A stretch of DNA of 64,000 nucleotides from Theristus sp. LFF4_11. Lineage: Eukaryota > Nematoda > Chromadorea > Monhysterida > Xyalidae. The stretch is from the NCBI GenBank assembly GCA_030248135.1, contig JASANC010000185.1:20805-84804 (forward strand), read 5' to 3'. The position numbers were made by a program, and so were the translations under genes. Shown one piece after another: positions 23,080-32,507 of the stretch (within the stretch, counting starts at the first letter, position 1; each line of letters starts with the position of its first letter). The notes below the pieces were generated by a model. It was not told the DNA's origin and did no database searches. It saw only the letters and a program-made list of their open reading frames with translations.

Positions 23080-23437
23080 GTTGGGGAAGACGAAAAATAA
23101 AGAATATAAATTGGAAATGATATAGAACACGGTTGTTCCGTCCCGTTCGATCGATAAATCAACAAAACCGAAAAGTATACGACGAGCATTTTAACAAACA
23201 CTTCACAATTAAAAATAATAAAGAAACCAAAACTGGGAATAGATTCTGCAAAATGTAATCGGAAACCTTCCAGATAGAACGAGCTGGTTTAGTTCGCAAG
23301 ATGTAAATCGTAATGAGCAAAAAAAAACAAACGTGAAACAAACAAGCAGCAGCAGTAGTGCAGGTTATTTCCTATTTTTGCATTGTTTTCAAACTGAAAC
23401 TGATTTTCAGAAAAAAAACACAAGAAGCAGCAACACC

Positions 23438-26400
23438 ATGGAAACTCATCTGACGCTCGGCTACATGACCCAAGAGCCGTGGATTTTTTCATGCGTGTCA
23501 AAATCCGGCAACTTGAAAGAAAGCGCCCTCTGTCGATTTCCTGGCATAGCCGCTGAAGTGGCGTCGTTGCTGTTAAACAGCGTTAACGTCACGTACACGC
23601 TGCACAAGATGGCGCAGAACAACGTTAGGGTTCATCAGAGTTTCCGGTATATTCATCGAGCTCCCTAGTTGCTTAACTGTAAGCCAAGCCTTGTTGATAA
23701 AGGGAAAAAATCCTTTGAATTTCGAAACTCCGCCCCCTTTTTGCATGCGCCCTGTGTTCTCTGCTCCTCTTCTCTGTACATGTGCTATGAGGATGGGCGA
23801 TGGCACATCCGCATAGACATGAATAGGAATACCACTGTGGAGGCGGAGTCATTTTTGCGCTCACAACACATGCTTGACATGGGAAAACCGTAGATAGAGC
23901 TCGACTCCTAAACTGCCACATGGATTAAATTCAAGTGTCGGCGGTATATAAATACAGCGACGGTGTTTAGTGGCCGCAGGTTTCTCAAGTGTACATTCGA
24001 CCTCTAAATTATAGGGAATCAGCTGATTGGTTGGGATTACGGTATGTATGCTTTTTGTGCCAATCAAGCTCCGCCCCCACAGCAACGCCTGCACAGAAAG
24101 CATGCATATACTGTAATCGCAACTCCCTATAGCTTAGCGTTCGAACATTCAGATTGATCGACGCCGGCGTCGTCGACGGACTGGTGAATCCGATCAAGAT
24201 AATCGGTGACCGCAACGAGCGGTACACGTTCGCAGCGCCAACATTCACCAAGTCGCATCAGTTCGCCGTGATAGCGCAAAGCGGGCGCGCGCACGGCAGC
24301 GACTACTTGCCTGGTCGCGTCGATGATTTCTTGCAGGTTTGTCGTTGGTGACGTGAGTTTTTTATTATTTTGATTTCACTTTTTTCCGTTATCGTCGTGT
24401 GAATTGTTTTTTAAATCACTTTGAATGGTGATGCTCGAGGTTGATGATATGTCGTGGTTTACACGAAGCGAATTATGATTATTTTCTGCGGTTTGCAATA
24501 TGAGGTTTGACAAAGTGCTAGCTAAACTTAACTTTGCTTAAAAGCAATCCATGTTACGCTGCGGTTTACAACGTTTTTGATATAGTTTTTCTGCAGCGAT
24601 CTTTCTTTTCATGTGAAGGAGGCGGAGTGCAATGCTGAATGATACCTATGTGGAAAAGCCGCACAGCGGAAAAGATGTTTGGCGCGCGAACGCAGTTCGA
24701 ATACAAAACAAAATAAATTTATTTAGTGATCGAAAAAGGATTCTGATTAGATTTTTCACAATTTCTTGCACAAATCTGCCGTCAGAATACGTTAAGTTTT
24801 GCTGATTGAAAATTGCCGCGCAGCCATGAAACATTTTCTCTATCTGTGCGTGCAAACGCATATTGGGTAATGTTTAATAAGAACGATAATACACATTTCT
24901 CGTCTCTCTCCAGGAACACACAGTCTCACGGACGGCAACTACACAATGTACCAAAAAATGTCACTATTGTGAATTTATTTAATCGCGTCCGGACTAAAAT
25001 GACGCTTTAAAAACGCCCGTTTGTCAAAGTACAGGCACTAAAATGTCAGTTTGGTGTGACTGATTCGACATTCAACATTTGTTTTACGGGAAGAAATCGG
25101 CTAAACGGAAAGTCTGGTTTGCTGTGAACGACAAGCGCATGTTTTGCGGCACATGACGTCATTTCAGTGGGACACGTTTGAAAAAAAGGTCATACCACAC
25201 CAAACCTGCTTTTTGTCAGGTGTTCAGCGTGACCCTGTGGATTCTGGTGTTCGCGGCGCTGATCGGCCAGCGTGCGTTCGTGCACTTCGTCAAATTCCTG
25301 CAGCAGACACGACTGAAATCGGCGTTGCCAAAGCAGCAAGTCGTCACTGCGCTCGGCATCGCCGTGGGCGTGCACGCTCTGGTGTTCACACTGCTCTACG
25401 GGCTGTATCGGTCAGATATTATCTTTTCGTGCGATACAAATCTGCTGTTAGAATACGTTTAAGTTTTGCTGATTTCAAATTGCCGCACAGCCATAGAACA
25501 TTTTCTCTATCTGTGCGTGCAAACGCATATTGGGACAGGTTTAATGAGAAAAGATAATACACACGTTACTCAGACTGTTTTCAGAATGAACACGTTTCAT
25601 CATTTTTGAGTCCCAGCTGAACAAAACTGCCATTCGCTCTGGCCTCTTTGACCAATCTACGATAGCTTCTAGCAGTTATGGTAGCCGGTATGATGGTTTT
25701 TTTAGAGTGGGGTGGTGATCACTCCCGCGAAACAGCTTCGATCAACAAGTTTTTCACAAAAGGGTTCATTTTTTTTCTAATGGCAGATGTTGTAGGTGAT
25801 CCACAAGTTGATTGGTACAGTAAACTAAAATCAACGGGTCCACCAATGATCTCGTTCAGGTGCACACCTTTTTCCAACTATTCGTGCCGCTCAATGTTCA
25901 TTCTTCTAAATTTGTTTCTATTTTTTTCAATTGCAGCGCCGGCATCCTTGCGTCGTTGCTCATCAGTCCTCGCTACTATCCGTTCACGGACACGCGCGGC
26001 CTGATACAAGCGATCGAGAGCGGGCGAATACAGCTGCTGGAGCTCGCGTCTTGGACGGGCAGCTGGCAGAAAGCGCTGACCGCTGAAACGCACGCCGACT
26101 CACTCGGTCCGGCAATGGCGAAGGCGCTGAATCGGTGCGTCTGTATTGTCCTTGCCTTTTCGAGCCGAAACTCAATGCGCGTTTTTTGACGAAGCGCGAT
26201 TTGGCAAGCGTTTCATGGATTTTGCGCGGCAATGTTTCAATTCAATTTGCGGCGTCGCCGAGTTCAGAGTTGATAAAAAACCTTTTGTTGTTGTTTGCTG
26301 TTGTTGTTGGGGAATTCATCAGGCGATGTTTGTTGCCAGGGCTAACGCAGAAAAACGAACAGAACGCCGTCGAAGGTGTACTTCGAGTTTTCTCTGTCAT

Positions 26401-27300
26401 TAAGTGCCCACCTATACACCCCTCGACGGGGATGGATCCGCCGAACACACAGACAAAATAGTCTAACGCGCTACCACCCCAGGCCACAAGGGTGACTTCA
26501 ACAGCAGAGTTCAGTGGTCCAGTTTCAAAGACGTTTGTTTGTCTGCTTTGCAGGAATCCACTGCAAAAGGTCCTCGACTTCGACCACGCCCTACCGCGAC
26601 TGCAGAGCGGCCGCGCGGCGTTGTTGACGGTAGCGGGCGAAGCGGAGTATTACGGCTCTTCGGAGTGCGGTCTGTACGTGACGACGCTCACAGGTCCTCC
26701 GTGATCTTAAGTGGCATTCATGAAGCAGTATTTAGTGACGCGTAGCTGTAAAACATACATAGCCACGCGGTCACTAAATACTGCTTCATGAATGCATCTT
26801 TACAGTTTTACACCTGGTCTGGCCGTTGAAGTGAAATTCAATGAACAGGGTTGCCGTTGAGCGAAACCTACTCATCATTCATGTTCCGCAAAAACATCTC
26901 ACGTCGCTTGCTTCGTCGACTCGATGAAAGCATCAGCTTTTACATCGGACAACAGTCGCGACTGTTTTCTCGGTAAACTCGTTGTTTTTTCGAACGCCCC
27001 CGGTTTCAAAAAAAAACACTCACACACCTCACACAACAGTTGCATTTGTTCAATGAACATGATTTCTAATCGCTATTTCTGACATTTTTTGTTTTTGTTT
27101 TCAGTTATCGACAGCAAGGTCTGTCCTTTTACTATCGACCGAATCAAACCGGCTCTTCGTGTCGTGAGGCCGAAGCGCTGAAGATCAAGATTCGACTTGA
27201 AAATTTATTCGGACCGTTCGTCTTTTACATGAGCAGCTGGCTGTTGGCCGCTTTCGTTTGCGCGGTTGAGTATTTGCGAGAGCGGATGGCGATGTGCTGA
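23438..27300 (+). CDS. Ionotropic-glutamate-receptor-like protein A (no pore loop seen)
   Basis: Seven exons join in frame: 23438-23646, 24153-24336, 25220-25410, 25937-26134, 26554-26693, 26849-26972 and 27105-27300 (413 residues). The order is that of the iGluR ligand-binding core: lobe 1 (FPGIAAEVASLLLN, DGLVNPIKIIGDR), TM1 at about 132-153, a helix at about 172-205 ending LYRAGILASLL (the M3 position), lobe 2, and TM4 at about 384-406 (GPFVFYMSSWLLAAFV). Only about 20 residues separate TM1 from M3, too few for the re-entrant pore loop. No amino-terminal domain or clear signal peptide is seen; the start is tentative (an in-frame ATG lies at 23333). Exon order and many residues match the next gene, which supports both models. 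A poly-A signal follows at 27376. Confidence 0.78.
24012..24132. repeat. Hairpin MITE, CCAATCAGCTGATTGG family
   Basis: Ends TATAGGGA and TCCCTATA are inverted, with subterminal AGCTGATTGGTTGGGATTAC matched by GTAATCGCAACTCCC. It lies in intron 1 of receptor gene A. Relatives are at 30765-30873, 36835-36955 and 54674-54790, all about 110-120 bp. Confidence 0.65.
24774..24898 (+). repeat. Direct repeat in receptor A intron, copy 1
   Basis: About 125 bp (with CATTTTCTCTATCTGTGCGT and GCAAACGCATATTGGG) is repeated in the same orientation at 25437-25563, on the other side of exon 3. The two copies differ at several positions. They probably arose from a local duplication. Confidence 0.75.
24978..25181. 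repeat. MITE with GTGTCC...TGACGTCA ends, copy 1
   Basis: About 205 bp; the ends are imperfect inverted repeats (left CGTCCGGACTAAAATGACG; right in reverse CGTGTCCCACTGAAATGACG). A second copy with the same body (GAAGAAATCGGCTAAACGGA) is at 41846-42052 in intron 1 of the F-box gene. Confidence 0.75.
25437..25563 (+). repeat. Direct repeat in receptor A intron, copy 2
   Basis: This is the second copy of the 125-bp unit at 24774-24898, starting directly after exon 3. Confidence 0.75.
26315..26505 (-). mobile_element. tRNA-derived SINE, minus-strand copy
   Basis: Read on the minus strand this gives the same order as the copy at 5518: TGTGGCCTGGGGTGGTAGCG (A-box region), a CG-rich B-box region, GACAGAGAAAACTCGA, GGCGTTCTGT and ATCGCCTGATG. 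It fills most of the intron between receptor A exons 4 and 5. Confidence 0.75.
26713..26795. repeat. 83-bp hairpin MITE filling a small intron
   Basis: GCATTCATGAAGCAGTATTT is repeated in inverse as AAATACTGCTTCATGAATGC, forming a near-perfect hairpin. It makes up more than half of the 155-bp intron 26694-26848 of receptor A. A second copy is at 37425-37514. Confidence 0.85.
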
Positions 27301-27375
27301 TGATGCACTTCTAACTTTTAGCAACTCAAGAAAGACACTCATTTGCAAGAATATTCCTTGATTAAGTGTTCCGCC

Positions 27376-27381
27376 AATAAA
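27376..27381 (+). terminator. Poly-A signal AATAAA of receptor gene A
   Basis: AATAAA lies 76 bp after the receptor A stop codon, a normal distance for 3' end formation. Confidence 0.6.
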
Positions 27382-28118
27382 TTACAAATCCGCATACGCT
27401 CGTCAAAAGTCATTTTGTGAAAACCAAACACAATCATAAATTTTTTGTTAAATTTTTTGTTGGTGGCTCACATGGAGAAGTCCATCGTATTCGTAGCACT
27501 CAAAGAAAAAATAATTTGTGGCAAAAACATCACTTGGTCTTGGTTAGTGATTACAATTGTAACCTTCATTATATTGTCCTATTTCTAGTTTGTTTGGTCT
27601 TCACGTTTTTGTTCTCCGCTTGTTCCCAGTTTTGTATTTTTTTTAGATCGAGGCGAATTTTACAGTTGGATAAAAACATTTTGTTATTTGTAAAGCCAAA
27701 ATGCTGAGAACAAGCTTTTAATGAAAAATAAACAAGAGACAAAATGCCATACCGGATAATTTAACTTGGGGTCTAAAAAAGTCCCATATCGATAATTTCC
27801 GCAATTGGCAAAAAAATACGCGTGCATTCGGATGATAGGAATCCTGCTGGTATGACAACGGTGTGCAATTAGTTGATAAACGAATCCTCGTTGATAAACG
27901 AATCCTGTTTGAAAACCGTGTGTCCTTGGCTCCGCAAAAAAGTTTCCAGTCTTGTTTCTTGAACAAACAAACACACCGGCACACACAGCCAATCGTGCGA
28001 GTGCACACACTTATTCGGGTGACCATTATTGCAGGTGTGCCAGTGCGTCATTCACACAAAGTGCACGGTCTTCAGACGGGGGTTTTACCGCAAAAACAGC
28101 TCGTTTTCTCATCGTCGT
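27382..28118. other. Spacer between the receptor genes
   Basis: No coding exon is recognised. At 27955-28075 there is a copy of the dispersed TGCCAGTGTGTTTG repeat with inverted halves (ACAAACACACCGGCAC and GTGTGCCAGTGCG). The promoter of receptor gene B must lie here or within the CAA tract. Confidence 0.45.
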
Positions 28119-28119
28119 C

Positions 28120-28190
<71 letters not shown>

Positions 28191-28239
28191 CCACAACAAC
28201 AACAACAACAACAACAACAACCACAACAACAACAACAGC

Positions 28240-28272
<33 letters not shown>
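28119..28272 (+). repeat. (CAA)n microsatellite, about 50 units
   Basis: Uninterrupted CAA repeats with three or four single-base changes run up to the ATG of receptor gene B at 28273. Read in frame with that gene it would give poly-Asn. I place the start after it because the sequence upstream is a dispersed repeat, so the tract is probably 5' untranslated. Such tracts are highly length-variable. Confidence 0.95.
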
Positions 28273-28273
<1 letters not shown>

Positions 28274-31200
28274 TGATCACAACGCCTCTAGCAAACCATC
28301 AATTCGACCACAATCACTACAGTAACAATTCGACCGGCACCGATTCGTTGTCGCCCATCCGGGTCGCCTACTCGGTGTCTGCGCCGTACGTGTTTCCGTG
28401 CGTTCGGTGGGCGGGCCGTTTCGAGCGGTCGCCACTGTGCCCGCTACCGGGAATGGCCGCCGAAATTGCCGACTACCTGATGCGCACGGTGAACACGCCA
28501 TACGAGGCGGTGGAAATCAAGGTGTGTGTTTTCGGAATAATTTGCTTATTTTTAAATTAAACCTTGAGCGCCTAACCTCCGCCTGCTCAGTTCTCCTTCA
28601 TGTCTCATTCAAGGAGAGAAAAGGTGTTGCTTTTTGCCGCCCAATTGACCAATTTCGTGCCATTATTTTTGATCACCTGCCCATTTCGGTGCCTTAACAT
28701 ATTTAATCGTGAAGAACAAAAACCGGTGCACACCGCACTCGCCACTCGCTCACTGATTGCGGTTAGCCTACATGACAATCTATAGTAAGCGCGGAGGTAC
28801 ACCGCACGGTAAAATTTTCGCTCGGAGACGGAGAGGGAGTTGAATGGAGCATAAGTTATGTGTTTTTATGACTGGCTACGCATTTCAGCCCTCGCCTATT
28901 ATGACTGGCTCCGCACTTTTCAGGTCTCACCGCGACATTACCTATCGACCATCTCGTCGCTGTTTGCGAATCACAGCGTGAAGGCGCTGATCAACCCGAG
29001 CACAATCACCGTCCGGCGAATGGCGACGTACAAGTTTCCGAACGCCATCTGGCTTGATGACGGCGTCTTTGTGGTCGTCGCCGCAAAGGGCAAAACGAAC
29101 CCGCTGCTCATTGATGTTGGTTTGTTTGTTTTGACTTCCATCATTTCACTCAACCTTTTTATTGCCGGTATAGTTAGCAATTTCTTCGAAGTGTTGAATT
29201 TTGTCTTTTGCCTTTTTTTGTTTAAAGGGGTCTGCCGCGATGGACTTCCATTTTGTTGAGCAATCCATCTTTCTTTTTTTTGTTCGCATTAAAATCTTTA
29301 TTGTCGAGTGCAAATTGTGTGAACAAATAACAGCAATAAGAATAGTTTTTGTTTTGAAAACAGAACAAGCGATCCTGATCCAGATCCAGCTTTTCAAAAC
29401 ATTCCCTGATCTCTTCTTTTGATTCCAGGAAGTGACATCGTTCCTGCGAGTCTACACCGCGACCGTTTGGATGCTGATACTTGCGGCGTTGCTTGTCCAG
29501 AAATGTTTCGTCAAATCGCTGTCGTATGCGAATCGCAAGCGAGCAGCGCATCCGCCGTTGCGAACGTTCAAGACGAGCGCTGTCGTGTTCAGCTTCGTCG
29601 CCGTGCTCTTGATCGGCTTGTACAGGTTTCGTTCGTTCGTTTTGTTTCAGTTTCACTATTCTTCTATCATCACATCCTCGATATCTCCTCTCAAAAATGT
29701 GCTCTTTTTTGTCTTGTTTTTACTTGAAGGGGCACCTTGCTGGCGCGACTGCTTGTCCACACGCACGTCTATCCATTCACGACGACCAATCAGTTCATCA
29801 AACTGATTCGCGGCAACCAAATCAAATTGCTGCTGCCGGCCGATTGGGGTGAAATCTGGCTGAGCGCGATGCACGAAGCGAGAAACTACGATCCATTGGT
29901 ACTTATCATTGTTTTGGTCCCGCATCTCAATGCGCGCATAGATGGGCGACGCACAGTCTCATGCACGACGCGGGAATTCAAAATTGGCAAACGGATCCGA
30001 GTCCCTTGACTAAGGCCGGGTCACTTAGGCTACTCTGAATTACCACATACAGATTGAAACTAGTTTCCTTTTACGCCCACAACCGCATTGAGTCGCAGGT
30101 CTTAAAGAAAAGACAATACTACTACGTCCAACTACGCTTTGTCCATCTTCTGCTTTTTCATTACTTTGGGTGTTTCTACCGGTGTTCAGTTTTGGTAGTG
30201 TTTGAATTGAAACGTGAGTAGTTTTGCTATCTTTTGGAACACCCTGTAGTAAAATGTTCAACTTCGTAAAGCTGACTACAGCAATTCAGTTATACAACTC
30301 AATCTTACTCAGTCTCAATCAATCTTACAGGGCGATTGTTGTTGTTTTTTTTTATTTCTTAGGTGAACGAACTGATGTCAGCACTAGAGTTGAACCCGTA
30401 TCTTTTTGTTGACGATTATTACGGTGCGCTACCTTGGATTGAGAACAAAAGTGGCGCCGTACTAATGGAAGCGGCATCGGCGCGGTGAGTGAAAGCGTTG
30501 TTTTTTTCACCATAATATTCAGACGTGCTGATTCTCTGCGAATAAGAGAGAAACAGACCCGTGCGAGGTTATAGATACTTATTAACTTTTATTTTTGGTT
30601 TTTTTTATTTTACCAACCAGATATTTTGGTTCCAAGACTCAATGCGCGCATGGATAGGTAAACAGTTTCATGCATGACGCGGGAATTCAAAATTGGCACA
30701 GTGATCCGAGACACCAAAATAGAGTGCACACCAAATACACCAAATAAAATAGACACCAAACACCACATATCCAACTACTAATTGGTTGGTGGTTACATGA
30801 TGCATGCATTCGGTGCAAACCAAAGTCTGTCGTCGGTTATATGACCACCAACCAATCAGTTAGTTGGATATGTTGTTGAGTTTGACTATGTATATTCCTG
30901 AGGTATCACACGTCCGCGTACTGCCACTTCTACTGGGTCGAACTGAGCGGCCTGCCACTGACGGAGCTCTATCTCTCGATCATGTTCTCGCACGACGCTC
31001 CGGCATCGTTGATACGCGCGTTAGACGCCAGCATCAGGCACCAGTTTTGTAAAAGCTCAACAGTCCAATAGTGCTACACCACTACTAAGTAGTACTACTG
31101 AGTGACATCATAGAACAACAGAACCCATTTCAGAATTTTCCCACTTCACGTTTGAAGAGCAGGCGCTGGTAAAAACAGTGTACGAAACTGCGGATGCTTC

Positions 31201-31589
31201 CCAGAAAGAATTTCATTCCAGTGGTTCAATGGTGTAGCTGTAGCACTATTTCACTATTGAGCGTTTATAAAACTGGCGCCAGCTCACATCGCGCGCAGCT
31301 GAACGTGTTCATGCGGCGGTATTACGCGGAGGCGATCGCGTTTCACGGCATTCACACGAACTACACGCGATACGTGCGTCACTGGAAGAGTTGCGCGGAG
31401 CGATCGCGCGATATCGCCGGTCGTCAGACGCTCGACTTTCTGAATCTGTCCGGTCCGTTCGTGCTCTTGGCGGCGTGTGGAGCGCTTGGTGCCGGTGTGC
31501 TGTGCGCGGAGTGGATCGCGGACTCTGTGCGGCGTTCGGTTGGACGACTGAAGAGCGATGTCGCTGATGTGCTGTTTCGCGTGCATTAA
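28273..31589 (+). CDS. Ionotropic-glutamate-receptor-like protein B (no pore loop seen)
   Basis: A paralogue of the preceding gene. Exons: 28273-28521, 28924-29115, 29429-29625, 29730-29898, 30363-30484, 30903-31048, probably 31134-31168, and 31299-31589. Matching landmarks are CPLPGMAAEIADYLM, NPSTITVRR, TM1 (ATVWMLILAALLV), the M3-like LIGLYRGTLLARLL, SGLPLTELYLSIMF (gene A has TGLPLSETYSSFMF) and TM4 (LNLSGPFVLLAACGAL). TM1 and M3 are again about 20 residues apart. The junction around 31048-31134 does not resolve: the obvious donor and acceptor create TAA, so an exon boundary is wrong, a microexon is missed, or the gene is damaged. Start chosen at the ATG ending the CAA tract. Confidence 0.75.
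30765..30873. repeat. Hairpin MITE, CCAATCAG family
   Basis: Left CCAACTACTAATTGGTTGGT and right ACCAACCAATCAGTTAGTTG are inverted, with a CATGATGCATGCAT centre. It lies in the intron before receptor B exon 6. Confidence 0.75.
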
Positions 31590-31801
31590 TTCGGATGATT
31601 GTGATTATTGACGGCTTTTGTTTTGCGGTGTTTTTTGTTTGAGCTTGATAATGGCAACCGGTTATTTATTGCAGTTTTTGTAACTGATCTGATACAACTG
31701 AATGGTGTATTTTTGATTATCGGTAAAATACTGAAAATGTAGCTTTCGGGATTTAACTTCTTCAGTGCGGCGATCAAATGGTTGGGAACACAAAGCATGT
31801 A

Positions 31802-32068
31802 CGGTATGGCCGATTAAACATGGCAGCTTTTTCAGGGTGCAAGGAGCGCGCGAAATTTGAATGAAAGAAAAAAGACGTTCAAAAACCCAATTTGGTCTAA
31901 TTTGGCATGTTTCTCAAAATAAATTGGTTACCTATTCGTGCTATTCTGTCATTCTTTATACATTGCGCACTCGATTGGCGAATATCTTGGCATTTTTTGG
32001 AAAGGCAACTCCTAGTCTGCGACTAATCTCGCCTTGAATGAGACTGCCTTATTTATTCGGCCATGCTG
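31802..32068. mobile_element. mariner-type MITE, copy 1
   Basis: The ends CGGTATGGCCGATTAAA and reverse CAGCATGGCCGAATAAA are inverted and flanked by TA (31800-31801 and 32069-32070). It is 267 bp. Copy 2, in opposite orientation, is at 62977-63253 and shares GTGCAAG, GACGTTCA and AACTCCTAGTCTGCGACT blocks. It lies just after receptor gene B. Confidence 0.75.
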
Positions 32069-32507
32069 TATACAAGCACGTTTCTTTTACAAGAAATGCG
32101 GGCATCTCGGAAAAGTTGCGAATACTCGGGAGTGGAGTTCGAACCCACGTCTTTGCGATTTCAAACCAAAAAGCAAAACAAAACCGATCATTACTTTATT
32201 GCGTTTTTACCGAGTTTTGCGTAACAGAAAGTTTTTGCGGTTGTCACTTGTTTTGTTTACGTTTGCGTGTATACGTCACGCAACGACCAATTTGTGAATT
32301 GACAAAAAAGCCCATATACAGAAATGAAAATGTTTGCTGCTGTGTATGGTTATATCGTGTTCTAGAAAAAAACTTTACTTTTCATTCAAATTTCACTGTT
32401 GCACGTCTTGTTCAGTGCATGTGTTCAATGTTTTTGCAGTGGAAACCGTCATACGTACAATAAACCGTTGTAATCAACCGAAAATTATAAATCATCGGTT
32501 CAAAACA

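Noticed and set aside
26488..26850. Receptor A exon 5 ending at the stronger donor CT|GTACGT (26673) and joining directly to the last exon
   Set aside because: It is phase-compatible but would skip the TGLPLSETYSSFMF segment, which aligns with gene B (SGLPLTELYLSIMF). The weaker GTCCTC donor keeps it.
28026..28325. Poly-Gln, poly-Thr and poly-Leu open frames over the CAA tract
   Set aside because: These are the other reading frames of the microsatellite and have no coding support.
27952..28560. Receptor gene B starting at 27952 with a long poly-Asn stretch
   Set aside because: The frame is open, but residues before the poly-Asn come from the dispersed TGCCAGTGTGTTTG repeat and match nothing in gene A. 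The ATG at 28273 gives an N-terminus comparable to gene A.
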